A DNA stretch of 25,916 nt, taken from NCBI GenBank assembly GCA_013115145.1, contig JAAPAO010000516.1, positions 1-25,916 on the forward strand, written 5' to 3'. Below, one piece after another: positions 1-11,400 of this stretch. Numbering within the stretch: position 1 is the stretch's first letter; each line of letters opens with the position of its first letter. A program made the position numbers and the translations under genes. The stretch comes from Perkinsus chesapeaki (lineage: Eukaryota > Perkinsozoa > Perkinsida > Perkinsidae). Under the pieces are notes generated by a model. That model worked only from the letters and a program-made list of their open reading frames with translations, was not told where the DNA came from and made no database searches.

Positions 1-22
1 CAAAAGGCAGATATACTGAAAC

Positions 23-2121
23 CTACATAACTTATCATCATAGCTCGTCATGCCTAGTGGGCACACGACATCAACATAATTAAGTGGCGCGCGGTCGAAG
101 CCAAGGCGGCAGTACCTCCGCCTGAAGCCTCTTCCTTATCAGGTTGAGCTTCAGGAGGAGAACCTCGCGATGGTGACAAGGATATTTCAAACCAACCTGA
201 ACGAGTATCATAGCTCCACGCGTGCACATCACTACTGCTGCGGCGCTGCGATGATCCTCTCCGGCGAGATACCTTACGCGGCGACCCTGCAGGCGGGCCA
301 TCTGAAGTTAAAATGTCCTCACTGGGAATCGAACCTGTGTCTTCTTCACCACTATCAGGTCTTTCTTTCCTTCGCTTGTCGTCGGATGATCTCCTCTGTT
401 TCGGACTTACCGGACGAACACCTCGTGGCTTCTCCCGCTCGAATCTATCTGAAGCAAATCGTCAAAGTAACATTTTCAACATCAGTTCGAGGAATAGTAA
501 GCAACTTAGTTTGGTTAATCAGTTAGCATCCTAATAGGAAGGCAATTTTCTGCTCACGAGAGATCGAATCTGAGTCAATGCTTCCGAAAGCCTCTCGCGG
601 GCGAAACTTGGCGCCCATTTCGGAGAGCCCCCAAAGTTGGAGACTACAGGTTAACCAAGTTAAACCCTTTCACTTGAGGACGTCTCCCGATTGAGTTGGC
701 ACGCGCGTCCACCAGTATGTATCGTTTGGATATTAATGGGCGAGCGAAATTGGTTTCTCTGACTGTGAGCAAAACTGAAGTTATTCGAGTTGTTAAAGTT
801 GTTTTAGTTTATTTCGCTGAAGAAATCTGCTCGATTTCTTAAAACGCGTCAAATAGGACTTTCAAACAAGTCGAAGGTGAGGTCAACTTTCGATTCACCG
901 CTAGGGTGTTGGACAGCTACATGTATTCAAACACTATTAGATGCCGTGCGTATCTCCCTTCAGTGTGAAATGCATGCATGAAGCTCTCACCTCTCGAAGA
1001 CGGTGGACGCTCTATCTGTCTTTGTCTAGGTCCAGCTTGAGCATCGTCACGCGCCTTCCTCCAAGCATCGATATCTTTTGCATCCGACCGACGAGAGGCT
1101 GACCAAGAAAATTCAAGTCGATCCAGAAAGATACGCCTCACTCCGCTTTGGCGATGAAGTTGATGATCTCCTCTCACGAACAGGCTCCTTTGATGATCGG
1201 CGACGACTCCTAGCGAAAAATACCGAATCGATCGCGTGATCGATTTACCTGCTCGGGCTTCTACTACTGTCCGAAGAGCTACTGCTGCTGCTATCACTCT
1301 CACTACTGCTGTCGGAATCAGACTCGCTATCACTTGACGATGAAGAGGACGAGGACGAGGAAGATTCCGAGGGCGACCTTCGCCGACTTCGTTTAGTATC
1401 TCTCACTTTTGCTCGACCTCGACCATTGACTAAACAGACGTCCTCCGCAAAACAGTCAATAGTCGTGAATAGGAGAGCTATTCAGATGATTTACCTAATC
1501 CCTCGGCACGCCTATTCAGATGATTTACCTAATCCCTCGGAACGCCTTTGGAGGCGAATACTGACAGTTTCCGTGACACCATCGCCAACACATATCATTT
1601 GCAAGACACCTCATAAAAGTTGAATCCCGAGAAAAACCATTGAAATTAATTTCGTGGCGCGCTAGAAATGCGCCATCCAACAGCTCACCTTTCCTCTTTG
1701 TCGCATCAGCAGGCATTTTCGCATCCTTCATTTCACCTCTTTCTCTCTCTCCAAACCGTTTCGTGTCGTACAGAAAATTATTCCTGAAATTCGGAAATTT
1801 CTCGGAAATTTCTGGAAATTTTCCCTCACTTTGGAACGTCCGGCCCAGGATCCTCGTTAAACTTCGGCTGGTACTTTTTGCTCCGAATTTTTTGCATCTA
1901 AAAACGTCAGATGCCGGAATCGAACCCGCCACCTTTGACTTACCCGAGACATCCTGCTGGCATTCTTCGGAGGGTTCTTGCACTCATAACTCCAGTGACC
2001 GTACTGAAAAACGGCAAACATGCAACGAAAAGAGGGCGGAGCGAAGCACGCCTACCTGGAGGCAATTTTGGCACAAAATATCTTCCTTCGCCTTTGACGT
2101 TGCAGTTGAGAGTTTCAACAT
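23..2121 (-). CDS. ZCCHC10: ZCCHC10-like zinc-knuckle, RS-rich protein (3' end beyond window)
   Basis: Seen: eleven exons joined in consistent phase: 2056-2121, 1944-2003, 1830-1897, 1689-1783, 1249-1429, 1142-1209, 991-1098, 353-448, 236-301, 116-163, 23-53. The next donor lies at 22-21, so the gene leaves the window. The first two exons build a CCHC knuckle, CQNCLQYGHWSYEC, with C17, C20, H25 and C30, interrupted by a 52-base intron. A basic segment follows, then a Ser/Asp run (about residues 95-135) and Arg-Ser-rich blocks such as SRSPSRSRRRSS. Family knowledge: ZCCHC10 and SREK1IP1 proteins pair one such knuckle with a Ser-rich tail and are linked to nuclear RNA processing. Inference: nuclear RNA-binding or splicing-associated protein. 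The start ATG at 2121 sits one base after a CAG acceptor. The last three exons are the least certain. An alternative end with a stop at 839 was considered and judged weaker. Confidence 0.7.
54..115 (-). mobile_element. Introner-like intron, GGCGCG family
   Basis: A 62-base intron of the ZCCHC10-like gene. Its + strand contains AATTAAGTGGCGCGCGGTC, the core shared with 1645, 4650, 5565, 7135, 7785, 8813, 12520 and 18663. Confidence 0.5.
302..352 (-). mobile_element. tRNA-tail-like introner, sense
   Basis: A 51-base GT-AG intron containing CACAGGTTCGATTCCCAG and ending CATTTTAACTTCAG. It aligns along most of its length with the 52-base channel intron 2738-2789. Confidence 0.6.
1210..1248 (-). 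mobile_element. ClaI-palindrome introner
   Basis: A 39-base intron, almost entirely GTAAATCGATCACGCGATCG followed by ATTCGGTATTTTTCGCTAG. It shares its palindromic core with introns 2937-2980 and 6697-6739. Confidence 0.7.
1430..1688 (-). other. Intron with 34-base tandem duplication and GGCGCG-family core
   Basis: Intron of the ZCCHC10-like gene. It holds two adjacent 34-base copies (1479-1512 and 1513-1546, one mismatch) and, near its donor, GTGGCGCGCTAGAAATGCGCC-type sequence around 1650-1672 that can fold on itself. Confidence 0.5.
1479..1546. repeat. 34-base direct tandem duplication
   Basis: Two adjacent copies starting TATTCAGATGATTTACC, differing only at one base near the end (CGGCACGCC versus CGGAACGCC). 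Confidence 0.9.
1898..1943 (-). mobile_element. tRNA-tail-like introner, sense
   Basis: A 46-base intron of the ZCCHC10-like gene: donor GTAAGTCAAAGG, core GGCGGGTTCGATTCCGGC, acceptor GACGTTTTTAG. Confidence 0.7.
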
Positions 2122-2444
2122 CCTGCCAAAGGTAACCAACCCAACCTACAAAATATCTTCATCCGTCACTGCGCCACAAAATCCTTCCGTTTGCTTGAGT
2201 AAATAAGCAGACATTGAAATTTCCATTCCAACTTCAACCCTTCCTATCGCCAAGACCTAATTCTGACTCTGATAGGGATATGTTCTGAACAACTTCCCTA
2301 ATTAACAACTCCCACAGCTTTAATCACCACGTCCGATGACATAGCCCTTCTACTTCTCACTCCCCCCACTCTGAAAAACTTCAACTCAATAACGTTGAAC
2401 TACTACTAACAATAATAATAATAATAATTATTGCGTGCATGCAT
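2122..2444. other. Intergenic spacer between the two left minus-strand genes
   Basis: About 320 bases with no supported exon. It contains an (AAT)6 microsatellite at 2411-2428 and a CATGCATG palindrome beside the channel stop codon. Both genes are transcribed leftwards, so it is the channel 3' end and the upstream region of the ZCCHC10-like gene. Confidence 0.6.
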
Positions 2445-5400
2445 TCATCCATTTGATTCGTCAGAGTAAGAAGAGTCGCTGTCATCTTTTTCCTCATGGC
2501 CTTCCGAGGATCCTTCAGAGGAGCTATCGATGCTCTGATAATCCTCCTCTTGCCGGCGGCGATGAGTCGACCGATCTCGGCGAGAATAAGCAGCCCCGAC
2601 GTTATCTTCTTCGTCTAACAATCGAAAGGCCGTCGGGTCAAATCCCACGGCGAGCATTTACATGATGACGAAGCCACTTGAGTAGTTCCTTCTGGATTGA
2701 GCTTGGCAATCTCGACACCAAGACGATGGATTATTTCCTGAATTAAAATGCCTCTACAAAGAATCGAACCTGTGCCTCCAGTAGCCCACATCGTCGGGAA
2801 CACACAGCAGTGAACACCAATCCGACACCGCGCGCTCGTCTTCGGAAGAAAATCTATAGATTCGGTCGGAAGCCTCTCCCTCGCTCGCAAACCTCTGTTC
2901 CTCACGCAACCGAAACGCTTCCATCCACGCGGAGACCTGAATATCCAAATCGATCACGTGATCGATTTCATCATTCCTACAAATATGTCATCAACGCCCA
3001 TGTTGTTCCTCCTCAAAGATGGATCGGCGTCACATTCTTCAACAAGGAAATGCGTCATTTCAAAGTCCAACAAACCAACGACCAGATTCAGTGCTGGCGT
3101 CATACCTAACAATCGAAAGGTCGCGGGTTCGAACCCCGCCGGCTCCATTTTTCACCTGCTGTTCCCACTGGACAGTTGACAAGATTCCTTACCGCTTCGG
3201 GACCATGTCTCTCGCGCATCTGGGAAATTTTCCGTCAAAAAATCGGAAAAATGTTGGAAAATTTCCTTACCGCACCGAGTAGTATTTTTGCAGCACTAAA
3301 CTGACGAACATCAATGGCGATATCAGCTGCTGTGCAACCTTCCCGATTGGGAACACCGGCATCCGCACCGTGACCTAGAACGTAAAACATGAATCGCTTC
3401 GCTCCGCTAAACCACTCATTCCATTTCTGCCGTTATATCGATCACTTAAGCTCGAAGTCGACTTGTGCAGAGTAAGCCGTTTGTGAATTGATAGAGAGTA
3501 TTGCCAGCGAGCTGTCGCGAATTAACTTAAATGCCATCATCCGTAACGATAAGAAGATCGCGTCATCAAAAATCGATTCCCCCTGACCAATATGGACTAT
3601 AGTCATCGAATGCATCGGTCAACATCAGATAGACGATATCATCTTATTTAACAAAATAAAACATAATACCAATTAATCTACTGTCGGTAATAATACCTCA
3701 GCCAGGGATCGAACCCACGATCTTACCCAGGAGAAACGAGATGAGCTCCACTCCGCCATCCGGTCGTCCAGCCACTCTATGCAGTGGAGTTTCGCCGGTC
3801 TTAGGATTTACGTAGTTCACATCCGCCCCGAAATCTTCTACGCAAATCCGAACCATCGAGATGACCGACTCCTCCATATTTCGGCACACCTGACCGGAAG
3901 GAAAGGTGGGAAATATATTAACTGTTGATTGCACACACTATAATTAAAGTTTTCAGAAAATTTTTTTTTGTCACGCAGGAAAATTTCCGATAAATTAATC
4001 GTCAAACTTATTATTTTCCCCCCGATAATATCGTCCATAAATTGCCCCTCTCTCCAACTTACTCTCATCAGCGTCGACTCTCCAGTATCACTCGCCACGG
4101 CATTAGCCTCTGCTCCAGCCTTCACCAACACATCGAGGATACTCTTATCGACGCCCATCTCAACCGCCAACTGAAACGGTGTGGCCTTTCTGTTCGAAAA
4201 AGTATCAACCTGGCAAAAGTCTTAGCGGAGCGAAGCACCATTTTTTTCACTTCGGCGCCGGCCGCCAGCAGCAATCTGACCACGCCAAGGCGGTTGGAAT
4301 CTTCCGGTCCTCGCAAAGCTCCGAAGAGCGCCGTCTCACCACCGGCGATTTTCTTGTTGACCTCCGCTCCGCTGTCAATAAGAAGTTTGCAAATTTCAAT
4401 ATCACCCTTTTCGGCTGATAAATACAAGACGCTCTTGCCGTTCCAAGGCACCAAATTCGGCTTCGCTCCGCCTAAAAATAAACGACAAAATTTGTAAAAC
4501 AAACAGAACCACAAAGACGTATCGATACGGAAACGAATACGTTTCGCCCCTCCCCGCAACCAACGCATTCCGACTCCCTCGAAGATCCGAGACTCCGACG
4601 AAATTCTGAATCCTACCAGGTAAAGCCTCTCAACATCACAACGCCTCCTGCCATTTCTCACGCGCCACGAAACTCCTCACCTGCAAGCAGTATTTTCGAT
4701 AGCTCGTAATGTCCTTTCTCGACAGCGGTGTGCAGCGGAGTGACGCCAGTTTTCGGATGAGGTAGGTCCAACTCCGCTCCGCTCTCGATCGCCATCTTGC
4801 ACGCTTCAATATCATTTCTCCTGACAAAAATCGATTCCATTGCTGAAGAAGAACACTAACTCATCCTCAACCATCTCCTAACGTTCCCCAACAAAAAAGC
4901 CTAAAATTTTTCAAAAATTTCAACTTTTCATTTCAAAAATTTTCCTCCACTTACTCAGCTGCCGAGTGTAAATCCATAGCCTTCAGCAATGCCTGAGTCT
5001 GTGCATCCTCGGTCATCTCCATCAACGTCCTTCCATTAGCATCCGTCACATTCAATTGCGCTCCATTAGAAACCAAGCACTTTATCTAAATCTTGCTAAT
5101 CTTACTAAATCTTGCATTTCCTCAACGCTTTCTCACCATGTCCCTATCGTCCGCTGCCACTGCTATCATCAATGACGTGTCCCCCTCTGGTCCAATGACA
5201 TTCGGGTCTGCCGAGAATTCCAACAACACCGACGCCATTCCCACAGAGCACCCATTCTTAACAGCCTAAGAACGCCCCTCTTCAAGTAGAATCATTTTGC
5301 ACGCATGCGCACGCTACCAGGATGAGCAATGGTTCGCTTGTAGCCTCATCCACCAAAGTGGCTTCGACACCGTTTTTGAGGAGAGACCGCATGCTGCTCA

Positions 5401-8400
5401 CAGCGTCACCAGAAGCTTCATTTGGCGTCATAGATGCCGACCGCTGTAGAAAATGCGACTAAAAATGACAGGTGCCGGGATCGAACCCGCGACAACTACG
5501 ACAAACCTTCTTTCCTCCATTAGCAACTCCCAGGGAGCCGAACGAGGCGTTCCTGAGATGAGGCAATAATTTTGAGGCGCGCGGTCACTGCTACCTGCTG
5601 AAGTGCTTTTCAACATCACTACTACCGCTGCTCGCACGTAGTGCTGAGAGACTTCCAGAGGAGTCCGATGAGGCATCGGACGAGGTGTCATCGTATATCT
5701 CATCATATTTCTCGCCGAATCTACCAATCAAATCGATCATTGAACGCATGCACACGACGTGGCTCGCAAGCTGAGCTATTTTGTATCTTTTCAAACCCAC
5801 CTTGCTAAAGCAATCGCCAAAATATTCCGAATTTCCAACACAGCATTGGCCACTTCAGTAAACTTCTCAGTGGTATCTTAGGTCGACGCATGCAAGATAC
5901 ACAAAAGGTCAACAGCCTTACTATCTCCTCCTAAACCATCAAGAGACCTTACACTTCCCGTTAATGATCTGGACCTTCCCTTCTTCCCCTCAATTGCCGT
6001 GGTCATCAACCCGCTCAACTTCGCAGTCTCCCTCCGCCTCAGCGATTTACTCTCCACCATTATCTCTGATGACGGGAGTAGTATTCACACTTTCGCACGA
6101 ACTCTGTTCCCAAATATATTTTACAAAGTTCTGATCTCCTCAGATCTGTGAATCCCACCAAATTTAAAAAACGGTACAACTGCAGATAATAAGCTACCGA
6201 TTCATTGCTACCTCACTCATTTACGGCCTTCAAATTGGCTTATATCCAAATCGCTCATTTACAGTTAGTTTGCTCGTATTTACTTGGAGATGAATCCACC
6301 GAACACGTGTCATTCGGGAAGACTCGATAAGCGCAGAAAGTAGCAAGGTAACATCCAAGAGTAGTACGAGTTGTCGGATTAAGACAGCTGCTGGTTGTTC
6401 AGTAGCATACAAATTATACTCTACCGATATCCGATGATATCTATAATGCTGCAGTGCCATGTAGTGTAGATTCTATGTTGAGATATTATTAGTATTCAGG
6501 CAACCCATTATTTTCATCACTACTATTTATACCGTCCCCTTTTTCTTACTTAATCCACTGACGTCGAATGGTGAAGTCGCGTAGTTAATCGCTGTCAAGT
6601 TGGACTCGTCCATTATCAAAGGATTCGCTCCGCCATCCAAAAGATACGAAACAATATCAACCTTCAAATCCTTGATTGCAACATGCAAAGGCGTACCTAA
6701 AACACTAGCTATACCCAAATCGATCGCGCGATCGATTACGTTGATCCACTGGACTTATTGTATTCACCGCAACAGACTCAATTTCAGTCATCACATCTAC
6801 CGCTGCATCCCTTCCCCACCGGACCGCCAACATCAGTAACGTGTCTCCGGTTTTCAGCTCATCAATTGCGAACGGAGATACCACCTCGTCCGCAATAAGG
6901 TCGATAAAACTCTAAAAAGCACCAGCCAGGAATCGAACCCACGCCCTTTCCAATGGCAGCCTACATCCATATCGTTCTTAGTTATACAATACACCGCTTT
7001 TGCCTCCATATAAAGCGTCACCGACTCCGGACTATTTGATATTCGCTCCAATAAATCATCCCTCTTCAACTTAACCAATTCAGTGAACGATCCGCACAAC
7101 CCAGTAGCGTCATAGTCACCCTGACACACATTTCTTGCGCGCCACAAAACTCTTCACATACCGCTATAAATAGGTATTCCTCACAAACGTAATCGTCGGC
7201 CTTCAGACTCCTAACCTCCTCCGAGACGACTTCCTCCTCCTCATCGGCGCTCTCGTTGCGGATCTTCCTACTTTGTGGCGATCGTTTTGTAACATCACTG
7301 AGGACGATCACCATTCCACGCCATGTTCGCCGTCTATATTTTTTGAGAAACGGTTTATGCCACTTATGCATTGACAATACGTAAAAACTAATATATTAAA
7401 AAACTAAATGTTAAGAATGTAAAAGAATACAAATACATACAGAATTATATAGAATATAAATAAATACTTAGAACTCTTCAATGAGAACTCTAAAAAGTGG
7501 ATGCATGAGAGCACCTGTTGAAAGTTCAACCGTCTTTAGATGACCGGTACTGCATGCAAATTGCAGTCAAAGCATGAAACCGTCGATGATCGATATCTCG
7601 ATATCGATTAGCTTCTCCATACATTTTTGGGCTTAAAATTTACCAGATTTTCCCCCACAGGATGGATTAAGTTATCAAACAAGAAATACTCTAGCACTTT
7701 TCCACGAATGCAGAATATTATTTCAATCCCTAAAATACTTCTTCATAAAATCCTCTATTTGATTAAAAAATGACCGCAGCGCCACGAAATTAAATCTCAC
7801 TTGGCACTCATGTCCATCGTCGACCTGTTGGTCATATCTCCGGTACTCTTAACCACACCACTCGTCACAACGGCAACCAGCGTGATCTTCCCTTTGCGGA
7901 CAAAATACCTGAAAAATACCCTCGCCGAGGTTCGAACCTGCGCCTGCTTCTCCTTACATCCCGTCAGCTGGTTCTCCCTGATAGAACATGACGTCTCCAG
8001 GCGCACAGAAAACGTGACTGCAAGCCATGCAGATCCGAGCTAGCAGCTCCTCTCTAATGCACGTGAAAAATTTATACCTACCAAGCAGAGGAACTCTAAA
8101 TAAAACAACCTGTCCTAGAAATACGAGATTGACGATTGGCCTAACTTCGATGATACGAGGCGACATCAGCGGGGATCGAACCCACGACCTTTCGCTTACC
8201 GTCTCAGTAACTTCCCCATCAATGTAAGCTGCATTTCATTCTTCAGCGACTCTGATAACTGAAAGCCATGCCTTCTATTATCTTATACCTTCTTCACTTT
8301 TACCATCGTCATCAGCTCTGCCTTCGCTTTACTCTCAAACTGATTGTCGAGCAAGTTCTCAATATAGCGCCGAACGCGCAACTGAAAAATCATCATCAAC

Positions 8401-11400
8401 TTCGAAGTGTCAATACTTTATCGATCGAAGATATGAAGTATAACTCCAGCGGTTGTGCGAGGCGACGGAAGCGACCGCCGATGATCTCCACTAGAGCACG
8501 TATTTTGCTTTTTTCCGAAAGAGGACAGAAAAGAGGAATAGACAACACACTCCGTCGCCACCGAGATGCCAGAGATTCCCTGAGCGCATCGAGCTTTAGA
8601 ATGCGATGAAAATAGTGTACTTTCACCATCAACTATGCCTCCTACAGGGACATGCGCATGCGTGCAAAATTGCACAATCGTCTGTCTACCTGTAAATGCG
8701 GCCCAACATTATTGGCTCGCATAAATTTCATCGCTCTCTTCATCCTCTGTCTAAACTCAGTTTTATACTCGCCAAATGATACCACAAGATTCGTCACCGA
8801 TCCTGATAATAATTTCCTGGCGCGTGACTTTTCCGCATCTACCCTACCGACAACCACGGCAAAAATGACCCCAGCAGCAAGCATCAACAACATAGTGAAG
8901 TTCCTTTCGCTGTTATTTTCCGCCGCAACCGGACCATACATCGTCGACACCACCGAGACCGCATAAAATAAAGAGCGGACGTACCTGGGTGAAATGGGCA
9001 AAAAGTTAAAAAACGGAAATTTCTGAAAAAAGCCAGGAAAATTTGGTAGAAACAAAGAGGATAAGTCCGGGACTTAAGTCCCGGATGAAGGGGACTTAAA
9101 GTCCCCTTTATCATGAAGGGTTTATGCAATGTCCGTTGAGGTTCCCACGGGTTCACGGTTCATTTCTGCAAATCGTCTCGCTACCGCCTCGATTTTGGAG
9201 CCGAGGAGGCAGCATCCACCGTCATAGAGAGTTCGGAATATCGTCCCTACTGTTGAATTTTTTGTGGAAAAGCAAGGGAATGAAAAGAGTGGAGAATTCT
9301 TAATGTTACTCTGGAGAAGAGATACTCTTAACAAACTGTGAGGATTCGAAAACAGTTTTAACTGATGAAGGCCAACATGCTTAACAAGGACTAACAATGC
9401 ATCCATAAAAAATACCCAACTTAAGAAGATCTCCTGCGAATACCGACGAACCTCAACCGGGTTTTCGGGTTTTCGGGTTTCGGGTCTTACTTGTCATAAA
9501 GTGCTCCTTCAATATCTAAACTATTTTCTCTAACCCAATTATCCTCTGAATCAATCTGTGCCTCACCAATGGCCCACCAGCAGCATGCTATCCAGTGGCT
9601 GAAGCACATTAACCCGAGGAACATCTTGAACATGGTGAACGCCACAAGCCAAACATCAGACTCGATATGCTCCTCCATTTTAGTAAGGAGAGGTCGAAGT
9701 CGAACCAGACGGAGCAATCTCGCCAGTCCTGAAGAGAACGCTTGCCTGCGATTGACTTTTCGGCGGTTTCGTTTAAATGTAGGAATTTTTCCCCTTATTA
9801 CATTTTTTATACAGCTCAAGACATACAAATTTTCCGAAGAAAAATAGAGGAAGAAATTTCTAGGATTGCGGAGCGAGCGATACGTAGTATCTTCTCACTT
9901 TGTGCATGCGTACAAATGATCCAGCAGTTAGACGATGATGATCTACAAGTTGTACACCACTTTGGGGACACTGGAAGTGATACGAAAAGCGGGTTCTGAT
10001 TGTATCTTGAAACTTAGCGAGCAAAAAAGCTATTTTGTGCAGAAAAATGACAGGCCCGGGGATCGAACTTGCGACCATCTAACAGATTCAGTGATGATTC
10101 CGTTCCTTCGCCAAAAAAGGCCAAGTAGGAATTTTCCACCCTAAAAACATATTTGTTTTCCACTGAAAAATGAAGCGCATGACGCATAAGTGCTTAAGAG
10201 AGCATGAATTCAGTCGTGTCTCCTCCTCCTCCTCCCATTCTTACTCATTATCCTCGAGATGCCTACGATGGCGGATGCTCCCATATGACTGTGGGCGTCA
10301 TCTACAGCAAACACGCACATTTTTACACAAATTTACAGAAATTTTCCCGGAATTTTTTCTCTCTAATTCGCATAAAAATACCGCAACGGTGATTAACCGT
10401 TTTTTCCCCGCAATTTTTCCCATCTTCCCGAAATTTCCCAAATTTTCCTTTTTTTCCGAAAATTTTCTGCGGATTTCCTCTCCCAATATTACGTCCCGCC
10501 AAGAGCCAGCTGAATGGCGTTGATGCCATCAAGTCGATTAGGAACCAAGTGCTGGTGTAGTTCGCAATAATCGCCCGATGCTCTAAATTAAGCTCCTAAA
10601 GAAGCGTTGAGGAAATGCAAGATTTGCCAAGATATTACACCCCTGGACCAGAAACCCGTGAAGAAGTTGAGGACAAGATCTGTCATAAAAAAGATATCGA
10701 CGCATCGATCGACATCCAGCAGCAAATTCTTAGGTTCGGCGTCAAAGGTTAGAAGATACGGCACCTGGACAAGAATGACACACTTTACGCTTATACTGCT
10801 GCGATCACTTCGGAAAGACTTATACCAGTCCTGATAACCTTACAGTAGGGATTCCCTACTATAAAGCTATCGGGACTGATGAATGATCCCTACTAGGGAC
10901 TATGACTTGACTGGTGAAGGATGACGAGAGCTGGGGATAATTCAACATATTTAATATAATTTATGAAGATCAATATTAATATATATATTTTATAGAATAC
11001 CAGACTTGCTCGGTGGAGGGACGGAGTACAGAGGACCGCAAATTCTGTTGGACGGGCGCAAGTTCGATCCTCAGGTCTGTAATTTCTCTGCGTAAAATCG
11101 TTTTCAGTACTCCAGAGTAAGAGCTATGATAGCTCAGCTATCAAGTGGTGCACGGCAGGCGACTGTAACCTAATCTCTAGATCATCGAGCTGCTGGGTAA
11201 TTTGAACGCATGCACAAAGTGTTAGAAATGCGACAATACACGCTCTGCTCTGTCCGCAATTCGGAGTACGAACGTTTCTCAGCACGAACACAAAGAGGGA
11301 AGGACTCTCCCGAAATACTACCAGAAATGATTGATAGGCGATGAACAGGAGGCCGATGAAGTCCCAAAATAATCGGAATTTACGATCCGGATAAACAACC

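Noticed and set aside
839-990. Terminal exon of the ZCCHC10-like gene with stop at 839-841
   Set aside because: It gives an ordinary hydrophobic tail. An acceptor at 449-450 instead restores a long RS-rich continuation in phase, with further exons to the window edge.
2954-3148. Open frame containing GFEPATFRLL-type peptide, also seen at 2445-2657
   Set aside because: The GFEPATFRLL part is translation of the tRNA-tail-like unit through an intron. The real exons on either side join across it in phase.
3106-3155. Functional tRNA gene
   Set aside because: Only a variable-loop, T-arm and acceptor-like 3' half is present; no D arm or matching 5' acceptor strand lies upstream here or at the other copies.
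8396-8675. Arg-rich and Ser-rich minus-strand open frames
   Set aside because: They lie in intron 8382-8689. The C-linker continues directly from exon 8690-8802 to 8304-8381 as in other CNBD channels.
9456-9490. Telomere-like CCCGAAAA repeat
   Set aside because: Only about three imperfect units, directly at an intron donor; too short to call a telomeric remnant.
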